From NCBI GenBank assembly GCA_016930515.1, contig JAFGGO010000108.1, positions 32,224 to 96,223 on the forward strand: a stretch of 64,000 nucleotides of DNA, given 5' to 3'. This stretch comes from Promethearchaeota archaeon (GTDB lineage Archaea; Asgardarchaeota; Lokiarchaeia; Sigyniarchaeales; SOKP01). The notes under the pieces were generated by a model. That model made no database searches, was not told the origin of the DNA, and saw only the letters and a list, made by a program, of their open reading frames with translations. This document shows, piece by piece, positions 43,828 to 52,294 of the stretch (positions within the stretch are counted from its first letter, which is position 1; the number at the start of each line of letters is the position of its first letter). The position numbers and the translations under genes are program-made.

Positions 43828-45879
43828 TTACTTCAGTCTTCGTTTTTTTTCCGAAATTGGTTTCGCTATTACGTGTTTTGTTCTTTTGTTTCTCGATAAC
43901 AATCCAAATAAGACTAAAGCAATAGATATAATAATCGCTCCAATAATTACAGATAGAAAAAGATGTTCTGAGAGTTGATTTAAAGCCTTCAAAACGCCAG
44001 AAGTATTACTATTATCTTCTTCTGTCTCTAAAACCTTAATAATAACTATATCGCTTGCAGAACTCCCATAACCGTCTTGAATTACGATTAAGAATGCGTA
44101 TTCGCCAGTAAACAAGTAATTTAAGGAAAGCGAAATATTTTCTCCAGGTTGACACGATTGATCAGCAACTACGGAGATACCATCGTGATAAATTGTGAAG
44201 GTAGGATCCAGCGTGCTAATGTCCGAGAAAATCCAATTTAATTCGATTGAATCAGTGATATTTAAAGTCAAATCTTCTGGTTTTTGCGTGAAAACTGGTA
44301 TTTCGTTCGTGACTGACACGTCAACAAAATCGATGTACGAATCCATGCCATCAGTGATTTCAAAAGAGTAAGTATGGGTTCCTTCCCCTAATCCATCAAT
44401 GTTCAAACTTATTTTAAAATATCGAGAATAAATACAGTCATCTTGTAATAAAATTCCATCCCTGTAAATTGCATAAGATTTGAGGAACGGCGAATAATCC
44501 ACGACGGTCCAATTCAATTCCCCTCCTTCGGTGCCTACCTCGTATTCGACGTCTTCTGGAGAATCTAAAACAAATGGTTCAACATTCATTAAAGGAAACC
44601 TATCTTGACCAGATCCCGAACCAGTAATATTGTAGGGATCGTCTCCAATTCCATCGTGATTAGCGTCGACTCCAGCATAATCGCTCCAATAATTTCCTAT
44701 TAACCCATTGTCCCACTCATTATTCGGCGAATCTTCGTCTGCGTTTTCACCGTTTTCCACGAAGGTATTAAAATATACTATATTATCGTAAGTACTTATA
44801 TCGCTGTAAATCCCTTTTGAATTATTGTAAATGATGTTTTTATATACAACATTTTCGAATCCATTATGAAAGTATATTGCACTCCCCGAATGATTTTCTA
44901 TCACATTCTCACTTATGAAGAAGTGATGTCCAAGCCCATTTATATCTATTCCATCTTGACCGTTATTCCGAATGGTATTCCCCGTTATTTCGTTTTTACG
45001 CGTTCCCTGCAAGTTAATCGCGTCTAGCGCGTTATTCCATATAATATTCTGTGAAATACTATTTAAATTAGAACCAAACAGGAAGATCGCGTTGTGATGA
45101 TTTGAATAAATGGTGTTTTTTAAGATAATGCACGAATCAGAAGCACCTAAATAAATGGCTTGATTTGTCGATTCAAATATTTCGTTTTCAGAGATAGACA
45201 AGTTGTTAGAACTCGAGCTGTATATCCCGTGAGATTGGCTAAATGCGATCGTGTTTTTTGTAATGTTATTAAAAGAGTTGTAGTTAAATTGAAGGCGCAT
45301 GCCATAACTTGAATCGTTAATGTAATTATTTGAAATGAGATTCCTCTGGCAATAGCTACTTAAATATATGGCACTTTCGGAACGAAATATGTTATTTTCT
45401 GAAATCACATTATCTATTGAATAGAAATACAACATGACTCCATAAGTGTTATCAAAAAGAGTATTGTCAACTACTTCTCCTCGTGAAGAGTTCTCTATCC
45501 AAATTCCTGCATCAGCCGCATTAGTAACCGTGCAATTTCGTACCTGATAATACTCATTTTTCGAGTTGACGATAAACACCCCATTGCTTGATGGAGAATT
45601 GCTTGCGTTTATCACGCAATTTTCTATAACATAAGGATCGCTCTCGGTTCCCGAACCGCTACACCATGGATATAATGTAGCTGTATTCGACCAATTCCCG
45701 GGAATGCTTCCGTCGATATATATATAATCAGGATAATAAACTGCTGATGCCTTAATGCTTTTCAACTTTCCATCTGACGAAATAGTCCTTGTTTGAGAAT
45801 GCATAATAAGTCCCAATACTCCTGAGAGACAAAAGCTTGCTATTAAAATCAAATTAAGTATCTTTTTTTTCATTTTCAT
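43828..45879 (-). CDS. NosD-like right-handed beta-helix protein, membrane-anchored
   Basis: The protein has about 683 residues from ATG at 45879, chosen because TTGAGGAAAA precedes it and MKMKKKILNLILIASFCLSG gives a signal peptide. Residues about 60-450 are tandem parallel beta-helix rungs (repeated ENxIxxNxxxGIxL patterns, as in NISENEIFES and NEITGNTIRNNGQDGI). They end in the GNYWSDYAG and DANHDGIGDDPYNI motif of NosD/PbH1 proteins. Two Ig-like domains follow (ELNWTVVDYS, ELNWIFSDIS), then one membrane helix (VIIGAIIISIALVLFGLL) and a basic tail. Such proteins bind or degrade surface polysaccharides or mediate adhesion. Confidence 0.8.
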   Translation of the reverse strand: MKMKKKILNLILIASFCLSGVLGLIMHSQTRTISSDGKLKSIKASAVYYPDYIYIDGSIPGNWSNTATLYPWCSGSGTESDPYVIENCVINASNSPSSNGVFIVNSKNEYYQVRNCTVTNAADAGIWIENSSRGEVVDNTLFDNTYGVMLYFYSIDNVISENNIFRSESAIYLSSYCQRNLISNNYINDSSYGMRLQFNYNSFNNITKNTIAFSQSHGIYSSSSNNLSISENEIFESTNQAIYLGASDSCIILKNTIYSNHHNAIFLFGSNLNSISQNIIWNNALDAINLQGTRKNEITGNTIRNNGQDGIDINGLGHHFFISENVIENHSGSAIYFHNGFENVVYKNIIYNNSKGIYSDISTYDNIVYFNTFVENGENADEDSPNNEWDNGLIGNYWSDYAGVDANHDGIGDDPYNITGSGSGQDRFPLMNVEPFVLDSPEDVEYEVGTEGGELNWTVVDYSPFLKSYAIYRDGILLQDDCIYSRYFKISLNIDGLGEGTHTYSFEITDGMDSYIDFVDVSVTNEIPVFTQKPEDLTLNITDSIELNWIFSDISTLDPTFTIYHDGISVVADQSCQPGENISLSLNYLFTGEYAFLIVIQDGYGSSASDIVIIKVLETEEDNSNTSGVLKALNQLSEHLFLSVIIGAIIISIALVLFGLLSRNKRTKHVIAKPISEKKRRLK

Positions 45880-46427
45880 TATATTTTCCTCAATTTTTTG
45901 GAATTTTAATGCAAATTTATAATTTTCATTAAAACATGCATTTAACTTATAACAAAAAAAAATCAAATAACTTATAAAATACTCTGGTGCAAATTTGAGA
46001 TACTTGGGTTTCAGGACGAGCCAAATTTACATCCTTGAAATTCAAGAATTATGATGTCGCTTAAATAATACCAATATTATTAGATTCTGAATTTAATAGA
46101 AAAATTAATACTTATAATTCATAAAATACCTTAAGATTTCCAATTCTTTCATAAAATCCTTTATCTTCAAGATATTGCCTGAGACTGGAACTATTTAGTA
46201 AACATAATCCATTTATGTATGTTTTTAAATCAAAGAGTTTTCAATGATGAAGTCGTATTTCCTAATATTCTCTCAGAATTCATTAAAATAAAGATTTTCT
46301 AATACTAAAGGTTTGTTTTGTATAATTGGAATTGTAGTTTGATTTATTTTTTAAAATCTCTAATTTTTTTTTGTTTGTTATTTTACTAACTTTAACAATT
46401 GAATAACTTGATATATGTGCATAATTA
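45880..46427. other. Gene-free AT-rich gap with one possible gene remnant
   Basis: This 548-base gap lies between the start of the beta-helix gene and a small regulator gene. It holds promoters for both, by position. On the minus strand 46112-46240 reads without stops for about 42 codons, including SSSLRQYLEDKGFYERIGNL, which looks protein-like, but has no start codon and no recognised relative. It may be a decayed gene end. Nothing else is supported. Confidence 0.35.
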
Positions 46428-46703
46428 ATGACCGAACAAAAAAAAGTTGGACACGCTCAACACTTAAAAGCGGTTAATAATCCCATTCGAAAAGAGATGC
46501 TCAAGCGAGTCAATGCCGTTAATCAAATATTAGAAGTTGACCTGTTGAATGGATTAAAAAAGGATGATATACTTAACGACGAAAACACATTTCAATATCA
46601 TGCAAGTTTTCTCACTCAAGCCTTATGCATGGAGAAGGTTGAAACTGAAGGTGAAGTATATTATAAGATCCTCCCTGGTGGCAAAGTCGTTGAGAATTTC
46701 TAA
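46428..46703 (+). CDS. Small winged-helix (ArsR-like) regulator
   Basis: The protein has 91 residues. The opening HAQHLKAVNNPIRKEMLKRV closely follows the first helix of ArsR-type winged-helix proteins, and the end FLTQALCMEKVETEGEVYYKI has the recognition helix and beta-wing layout. The middle (DLLNGLKKDDILNDENTFQYH) would form the turn. No metal-binding Cys pattern is present, so an ArsR metal sensor is unlikely. It is convergent with the dual-HTH Lrp gene at 46745. Small single-domain regulators of this kind are common in Asgard genomes. The target is unknown. Confidence 0.7.
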   Translation: MTEQKKVGHAQHLKAVNNPIRKEMLKRVNAVNQILEVDLLNGLKKDDILNDENTFQYHASFLTQALCMEKVETEGEVYYKILPGGKVVENF

Positions 46704-46744
46704 TTCTTATTTAGATAGATATTTCGCATTATTGCTAAATGAAA

Positions 46745-47626
46745 TTAAGTAATTATTTTTCGAATGGTATCCCTAACAAGCGGAGAATTCTCGCAATTTT
46801 TCACGACGATTGAAAGCCTGTTATTTTTTATCTCGTTTCTTGAAGCAATCCTTTCGTACATGAGGTAAATTTCCGATATATTTTTTCCGTAAAGAAATAA
46901 TACAATGGATGGTGATACGGAACCTGCGATTCTCCAGTATTTAAGACTCTGCTCTTTCTTAATGTTTTCATATATAGCTTTTGAGGGACCAATTGTTTCA
47001 AACGACGCAATTCCAGTGGACATCTCCGTAATCGCCTCAAAGTTTATCACGGGGGTGTATTTAACGAGGCGCATGTTGTCAAATCTTTTTAATCGACGGC
47101 TTATTGTCTTTTCGCTCACTCCCAATTCTGCTGCTATATCTCCAATTGATACCCTGCTATTATCCAACAATTGGTAAATAATTTTCCAATCGAGCCTTGA
47201 AAAAGGGATGTCGGAGGGCAGGTGCATTCGAACTTCCGCTCTTCCTGTTAAATTCGCTCCGATCTTAAGGAGAGCGACATTAATCTCTTCGATATGCTTT
47301 GCGTCCTTGCTAAAAAGTGTAAAAGTATAACTTCCATCTAATTGTTGCCATATGCGTTCTATTTCTGGAATCCCTTGTAAATCCTTAAAAAACTCATCAG
47401 ATGACTTATAGGGGGGAGGTCGTAGAAAAACGATATGCTGACGAAATCCTAGTCTATTATAATTGAAATTTACCTTAAACCTCTCAATCACTCCATCTTG
47501 GATCATCAAATCTACTCGGCGAGATACGCTTCTAACTGAAACGTCTAAATTGTTTGCAACCTCTGAATATGATATCCTGCAATTCTTGTCCAAGATTTTT
47601 AAAATTTGAAAGTCAAGGTTATTCAT
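46745..47626 (-). CDS. Lrp/AsnC-type regulator with two DNA-binding domains
   Basis: The protein has 293 residues. It contains two AsnC-type HTH units: LDFQILKILDKNCRISYSEV with a following VSRRVDLM recognition helix, and LDWKIIYQLLDNSRVSIGDI with TISRRLKRF. Each is followed by a beta-rich ligand-type stretch. Tandem-HTH Lrp proteins occur in archaea, where one polypeptide may mimic a dimer. Effector and targets are unknown. It is divergent from the DUF3795 gene at 47797 over a 170-base gap, so it may regulate that operon. The start ATG gives the normal MNNLDFQIL N-terminus. Confidence 0.87.
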   Translation of the reverse strand: MNNLDFQILKILDKNCRISYSEVANNLDVSVRSVSRRVDLMIQDGVIERFKVNFNYNRLGFRQHIVFLRPPPYKSSDEFFKDLQGIPEIERIWQQLDGSYTFTLFSKDAKHIEEINVALLKIGANLTGRAEVRMHLPSDIPFSRLDWKIIYQLLDNSRVSIGDIAAELGVSEKTISRRLKRFDNMRLVKYTPVINFEAITEMSTGIASFETIGPSKAIYENIKKEQSLKYWRIAGSVSPSIVLFLYGKNISEIYLMYERIASRNEIKNNRLSIVVKNCENSPLVRDTIRKIIT

Positions 47627-47796
47627 ATAAAATTCAGTGTCCGATTTGATCGTTATCGATAAAAAAAATGGACATTTTTAGGATTAAAACTTTCGGATTT
47701 TTTATTGATTAGGGTGATAAAAAAATAAATTCAGCGCTCGATTATGATAGAATAATCATTTGTAATTATAATTTAAAACTATGAGAGATTAAAAAA

Positions 47797-48357
47797 ATGA
47801 TAAAAGATTATAAAATAACGACTTGTGGTTTAAGTTGCGATTTATGTGATGCTAATACTACGAAGATTCAAGATCAAGCCAAGTACCTTCTAAGGGTTTT
47901 TGAAGATCCCATGTTTCTGGGAATTTTATCTATGACGAATCCAGAATTTAACATTAAAAACATTCCCCCGTTCAAGGAAGTCTTGGATATTCTCATGAAA
48001 TTTATGCCTTGTCCGGGCTGTGAAGATAGGGGCGATTGTCCAATTAATTCATGTGCTCGAGAGAAAAATATTTCAGATTGTAGCGCTTGTAAGTTCATTG
48101 ATGTTGAAAATGAAATCTGTGCTGCACCGCCGGAACCTTCCAAGATGCCTTTTATGCCGCCCGCACCGATATTCTTCAATGGTATCTCTAAAAGGTACAA
48201 AAAATGGAACTTGAAGAACTTAAAATTGATGAAAGATGGTAAAAAATCAGAAATAAACAAGGAAATTGAATCAATGATAAAAAAAGACAAATCCAACCGC
48301 GATCTAATTGATACGACCGTAAATTTATTCAATCAAATGAAGGAAAACCCTCCTTAA
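47797..48357 (+). CDS. DUF3795 cysteine-rich protein
   Basis: The protein has 186 residues. It begins with the DUF3795 motif ITTCGLSCDLCDANT and has further paired cysteines: MPCPGCEDRGDCPINSC, then CSACKF and EICAAPP. At least ten cysteines suggest binding of zinc or Fe-S. A charged helical tail (about 140-186) follows. The family is widespread in archaea and anaerobes and its function is unknown. The next gene starts 13 bases after its stop, so they form one unit. The ATG at 47797 follows a purine-rich GAGATTAAAAAA. Confidence 0.82.
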   Translation: MIKDYKITTCGLSCDLCDANTTKIQDQAKYLLRVFEDPMFLGILSMTNPEFNIKNIPPFKEVLDILMKFMPCPGCEDRGDCPINSCAREKNISDCSACKFIDVENEICAAPPEPSKMPFMPPAPIFFNGISKRYKKWNLKNLKLMKDGKKSEINKEIESMIKKDKSNRDLIDTTVNLFNQMKENPP

Positions 48358-48370
48358 TTTAACTATTATT

Positions 48371-49501
48371 ATGGTATCTCCTGAATTAAAGACTAAAATA
48401 GAAGAAGAGCAAGAATGGATTCGCCTTCTTCCAAACGATCCCCGTAGGTTTCTTATCGAATCAAGCGAATCCTTTACGCGATATAAGACTCTGGTTGATT
48501 TATTTGAGTTTCCACTCAACCATCCAGAAGTCTTAATCGCACATGATGCCATCCTTCAAGATAAGTTAGTAAACAATTTATTAAATCAATTGTCGGATTG
48601 GGAAAAAGACATCGTTACGGGTCACGATAAACCCGAATATCTGCTTAATCAACTCTGGCTTCTTCTTGATTGGGGAATAAAACCCGAAGACGATCAGAGA
48701 ATGAAGTCCGCAATAGAAACGATATTGAATCATCAAGACGATGAAACTGGACAATTTCTTGCTTATTCGATAACCTACAATAAAGAAACCAAAGAAAAAT
48801 ATCCCATGTGGACAAGTGCTTTATGTGACCATAATTTAATAGTTAGTGTTTTGCTACTCGCAGGTCTAAAGGAGGATAAACGAGTGAAAAAAGGGCTGAT
48901 GAGGTTAAACGAGCTTCTCACCGAAACTACTCAGGGAATGGGATGGAAATGCGTTCCCTGGTTATATCAAAAACGACGGGGGCCAGGTAGGGTTAACGAT
49001 GTATGCCCAATGATCGTTGTAGACGCCCTAAGGGGTTACTACATCTTACCACTCAAAGATAGACCGAAAAAACTGATTGATGCGGGAAAAACGCTATTAA
49101 ATTGCTGGATCAATAGAACCAAAGAAAAACCTTACATGTTTGGACACGGAAAACACTTCAGACAACCCCGTGCTCCTTTTTTTTGGTACAACATTGGTAC
49201 AGTCTTAGATGCGTGTCGGCACTACCCCGAACTAGTTAGGACTCAAGCTTTTCAAGAACTTATTGCAGTTAGTCTCTTAGAATTTCCTTCGAGTGATGGA
49301 TTCATCCCAAAAACTATATATCGCTACTTTAATCAATATTCTTTCGGACAGAAAAAAATGCCCTCCCCTTGGTTAACGCTTTTCTTGTCTAGAATCTATA
49401 AAGACGCTGTGAAAGTAGAACATAGTATTGTTAATTATGTAAAGAACATTGATGCTAGGCAATTTAAAGGATCTAAAGGCGGAGAGAAACATAAAAAATA
49501 A
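48371..49501 (+). CDS. Probable alpha/alpha-toroid protein (prenyltransferase/terpenoid cyclase-like fold)
   Basis: The protein has 376 residues and is mostly helical, with repeated helix-turn-helix units: PEYLLNQLWLLLDWG, SAIETILNHQDDETGQFL, WTSALCDHNLIVSVLLLAGL, MIVVDALRGYYILPL, and WYNIGTVLDACRHYP. The QDDETGQF turn resembles the QW-type repeats of terpenoid-cyclase toroids. No DxDD or other cyclase catalytic motif is clear, so I cannot call an enzyme. The His and Cys residues in WTSALCDH could bind metal. It is co-transcribed with the DUF3795 gene. An alternative is an uncharacterised family sometimes labelled nitrogen-fixation-like. Confidence 0.5.
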   Translation: MVSPELKTKIEEEQEWIRLLPNDPRRFLIESSESFTRYKTLVDLFEFPLNHPEVLIAHDAILQDKLVNNLLNQLSDWEKDIVTGHDKPEYLLNQLWLLLDWGIKPEDDQRMKSAIETILNHQDDETGQFLAYSITYNKETKEKYPMWTSALCDHNLIVSVLLLAGLKEDKRVKKGLMRLNELLTETTQGMGWKCVPWLYQKRRGPGRVNDVCPMIVVDALRGYYILPLKDRPKKLIDAGKTLLNCWINRTKEKPYMFGHGKHFRQPRAPFFWYNIGTVLDACRHYPELVRTQAFQELIAVSLLEFPSSDGFIPKTIYRYFNQYSFGQKKMPSPWLTLFLSRIYKDAVKVEHSIVNYVKNIDARQFKGSKGGEKHKK

Positions 49502-49520
49502 CCTATTAAGATTTTGATTA

Positions 49521-50189
49521 CTAAAAATAATCATCAATCTTTTTGTTTCCTGGAGTAAAAAGTCTTTCCACTCCTTTTTTCATGCCTGGTAGTCTAAAAC
49601 AATGTTCGGGAATCATATTTTTAAAATAGCGAGCATTTTCTCGTTCAGAAATGTGTTGAGACTTGTATAATGTCTCAAAAATCTCTTTATTTGAGAATTG
49701 AATATCGCTAAAATAGGGTGATTTGGACCGATTTTTACTAATCCTGCTAACAACTTCATCAAGGGGAAGGTCATATTCCATAATATTGCCTTTTTCGCTT
49801 ATCATAAAGGTCTTTTGTGAAAGATTATTAAAGAGGCAAACAACACCCTGAGGCCATCTTTCGTGAAAATAATGCAACACATTATCCATTACTTTGTGCT
49901 TGATAGAGACTACCCCAAATAAAACGCCATGATCGTTAATTTCCGTCCGCGTAAATTGCTTGGCTCTATAAGCCTCCTTTGAAATTTCTCGCATCATTTT
50001 AATTACTTTTTTTGCCAGGATAGATCCCGAATACCTCAATTCTGCTTCTGATAATCTTCCGAGTTGCCATAATAAATAAGGGGAGAAATTTGCGTGTCGT
50101 GGCAAGTAATTTTCTATCTCATTTTTCGAAAACCCTCTTGCTCTTCCAAGAATTTCCAAGGGATCCCTATTTTTATTATTTGAGGTCAT
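49521..50189 (-). CDS. DUF4130-like partner of the DNA-repair radical SAM protein
   Basis: The protein has about 222 residues. The section AKQFTRTEINDHGVLFGVVSIKHKV, then FHERWPQGVVCLFN, resembles the DUF4130 core found in bacterial proteins encoded next to this radical SAM family. The ATG at 50189 overlaps the upstream stop by four bases (ATGA) and follows AGGAGCGG, showing translational coupling. Bacterial partners are thought to be DNA-metabolism proteins; the C-terminal FTPGNKKIDDYF is an unusual tail that looks like a short PIP-type peptide (x-IDDYF), the kind that binds a PCNA sliding clamp. Homology is by pattern only. Confidence 0.6.
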   Translation of the reverse strand: MTSNNKNRDPLEILGRARGFSKNEIENYLPRHANFSPYLLWQLGRLSEAELRYSGSILAKKVIKMMREISKEAYRAKQFTRTEINDHGVLFGVVSIKHKVMDNVLHYFHERWPQGVVCLFNNLSQKTFMISEKGNIMEYDLPLDEVVSRISKNRSKSPYFSDIQFSNKEIFETLYKSQHISERENARYFKNMIPEHCFRLPGMKKGVERLFTPGNKKIDDYF

Positions 50190-51514
50190 TTTACCGCTCC
50201 TGTTAAAGTCTTGTTGGTACAATTACCTAAAAATTCCGATAGAGTTTTTTGTTGCTTCCCATTTAAGTTTAAAAAAGGATCTGCCCTCTTCAACATCACA
50301 CCTATCGATTTTAAATCTTCTCTCTTATTCAATTGAAAACCTTTGGTTCGTAAATTTATGATTCTTTTAGCAGAAATTGGTCCGATTCCCGGCACTCGTA
50401 ATAGTTCGGAATATGATGCCTTGTTTGGATCTACCTTTTTTCGCTCCTTAAAATATTCTCGAGCAAAATGAATCTTGGGATCTCCTTTTGGCAAATTTCC
50501 GTTTTCACTCAAGACCTCTTGCACGTCTTCAAGCTTGAAGTGGTATATTCTAAGCAACCAATCAACTTGATATAGTCGATGTTCTCTTTCTAACGATTCT
50601 GCACGCTTGCTTTCGAATGGTGTGCCGGAAATTGGGATGAAACTTGAGAAATAGGCTCGTCTCATGTCAACATTTTTATACTGCCAATCGATTCTTTTTA
50701 AAAGGTCCCAATCAGTTTCTTGCTCTGCGGCACCTACAACGAATTGTGTGGTTTGCCCGCTATTTAAAATAGGAGCCTCGTCCCATCGAAATTTTTTATA
50801 TCCATTTGCTCTCCGTTCTTTTAACATCCTTTCTTGAAAATTTATTTTTCCATCCTGCTTTATGTCGTTTAAAGTCCTTAAGGCTTGTTGGTTGTGCTGG
50901 ATACGCATTGATTTAAGCCAACGTTGACGTGTGAGGATGTCGTTATTGAAATCCTTTTGTTCCGCGATTTCAGCCAAATATTCTTTATTAGACGCTTCTG
51001 AATTAACAGAAATGCGATCCGATAAGGATATTGCTTCTTTAAGAAGGTGTTGGGATAATCCTGGCAGGCACTTGAAATGCACGTAGCCTCGAAAGTTGTA
51101 CTTGAATCTGAGTAATCTTATTGCTTCTAACATTTCTTCAGTTATTTCGTCAGCGCTTCGAGTAACTCCTGAAGATATGAATACACCTTCCACGACATTC
51201 ATGGCGTATAGTTTCATAAAAGTACGCGCATATTCTTCGGGTGTGAAACTTACTTTTTGCTTGCAACTATGAGAAAAACAATATTTACAATTATAAATAC
51301 ACTTGTTGGAGTATAATGTTTTGAACAAACTCACGCACCTTCCGTCTGGAGTATAACTATGACATATTCCTCCAGCTGCCGTAGCACCAATCCAATCTGT
51401 TGAATTACCAAATGTTTTTGGATATTTTTTAGTTCGACTAGATGCTGTACTTGCACAAATATCGTATTTGGAGTTTCTTCCTAATATTTTAATTTTCTCT
51501 ATCGTTGAAGGCAT
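50186..51514 (-). CDS. Putative DNA modification/repair radical SAM protein with helix-hairpin-helix end
   Basis: The protein has about 442 residues from ATG at 51514; a TTG at 51541 would add nine residues. The opening LGRNSKYDICASTASSR is typical of the family. The [4Fe-4S] motif is CIYNCKYCFSHSC (CxxxCxxC), followed by the FISSGVTRSADEI strand. The end LLRVPGIGPISAKRIINLRT is a helix-hairpin-helix DNA-binding motif. Proteins of this family (TIGR03916 type) are predicted to act on DNA bases. The partner gene is coupled downstream. No direct evidence for the lesion repaired exists in the sequence. Confidence 0.87.
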   Translation of the reverse strand: MPSTIEKIKILGRNSKYDICASTASSRTKKYPKTFGNSTDWIGATAAGGICHSYTPDGRCVSLFKTLYSNKCIYNCKYCFSHSCKQKVSFTPEEYARTFMKLYAMNVVEGVFISSGVTRSADEITEEMLEAIRLLRFKYNFRGYVHFKCLPGLSQHLLKEAISLSDRISVNSEASNKEYLAEIAEQKDFNNDILTRQRWLKSMRIQHNQQALRTLNDIKQDGKINFQERMLKERRANGYKKFRWDEAPILNSGQTTQFVVGAAEQETDWDLLKRIDWQYKNVDMRRAYFSSFIPISGTPFESKRAESLEREHRLYQVDWLLRIYHFKLEDVQEVLSENGNLPKGDPKIHFAREYFKERKKVDPNKASYSELLRVPGIGPISAKRIINLRTKGFQLNKREDLKSIGVMLKRADPFLNLNGKQQKTLSEFLGNCTNKTLTGAVK

Positions 51515-51775
51515 TCCAATAGTCCCTTTTAGATAATTCAAATAATACTTGATTTTTAATTAATATAAAAAAGAAGGGATAGGCGAATTTTTAGATATAA
51601 AAAAAATATAATAGAACTTAAAAATATCCTCTAATTTGATATTCAGAAGAGCAAGAAACCAATTTATCGAAAAATCACCTTTCAACATTGACAAAACCCA
51701 CCGATATACTAAATTTTAAATTTATAAAAGTGTATTATATTTTTATAACTAAAAATTATTTAGCATGAGACTTTC

Positions 51776-52138
51776 ATGTCTGACGAGCAACTATTATTCT
51801 TATTACAAAACATCAGGGACAACATTGATGGCGTCCGATCGGCGGCGATCGTTTCGATGGAAGGACTTATTGTTCAGGCCATCTTAGAAGAAGGAATATC
51901 TGACATCAAACTAGCAGCGATGACTGCCACCATCCTCTCTGTTGCAGAGCGCGTCTTAGTGGAACTAAAGTCGGGAGTGCTAGATGTCTGCATTTTGCAG
52001 GGCGATGAAGGTAATTTTGCAGTAATGGAGGCGGGAAAGGAGTTGATCGTGGCGGTATGCTTGGATGTTGACGCTCGAATGGACACCGCCTTTATTGAAA
52101 TGAGAAAAGTATCTGAACAAATTAAGGCTCTACAATAA
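51776..52138 (+). CDS. Roadblock/LC7 domain protein
   Basis: The protein has 120 residues forming one Roadblock domain: an N-terminal helix (DEQLLFLLQNIRDN), the beta pair GVRSAAIVSMEGLIVQAIL, a central helix (KLAAMTATILSVAERVLVEL), the strand pair LDVCILQGDEGNFAVMEAG and a final helix. The fold and the GLIVQAxL turn match the MglB/LC7 family. These dimerise and regulate small GTPases (MglA, Rab, Rag); Asgard archaea have many. A likely client type, the Rab-like GTPase, lies at 15060 but not adjacent. The gene stands alone between the radical SAM and aspartate kinase genes. Confidence 0.92.
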   Translation: MSDEQLLFLLQNIRDNIDGVRSAAIVSMEGLIVQAILEEGISDIKLAAMTATILSVAERVLVELKSGVLDVCILQGDEGNFAVMEAGKELIVAVCLDVDARMDTAFIEMRKVSEQIKALQ

Positions 52139-52294
52139 TTCAAATGAATGCTCTTCTTTTTCATGTAAATTGAGTTATCATTAATCCCATAAATTTAATT
52201 CAAAAAAGAATTAGTTTAAAAAAGCCGAAAAACCTATTTAGTGTGCTTACTTTTCGTATTCATATCTTATTAAGGATTTAAATGAGCGTTATAA

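Noticed and set aside
44200..44260. DPTFTIY in the beta-helix protein as a third copy of the DPTF sorting-associated segment
   Set aside because: It lies inside an Ig-like domain, far from the C-terminus, and lacks the W-x-G and PGY elements.
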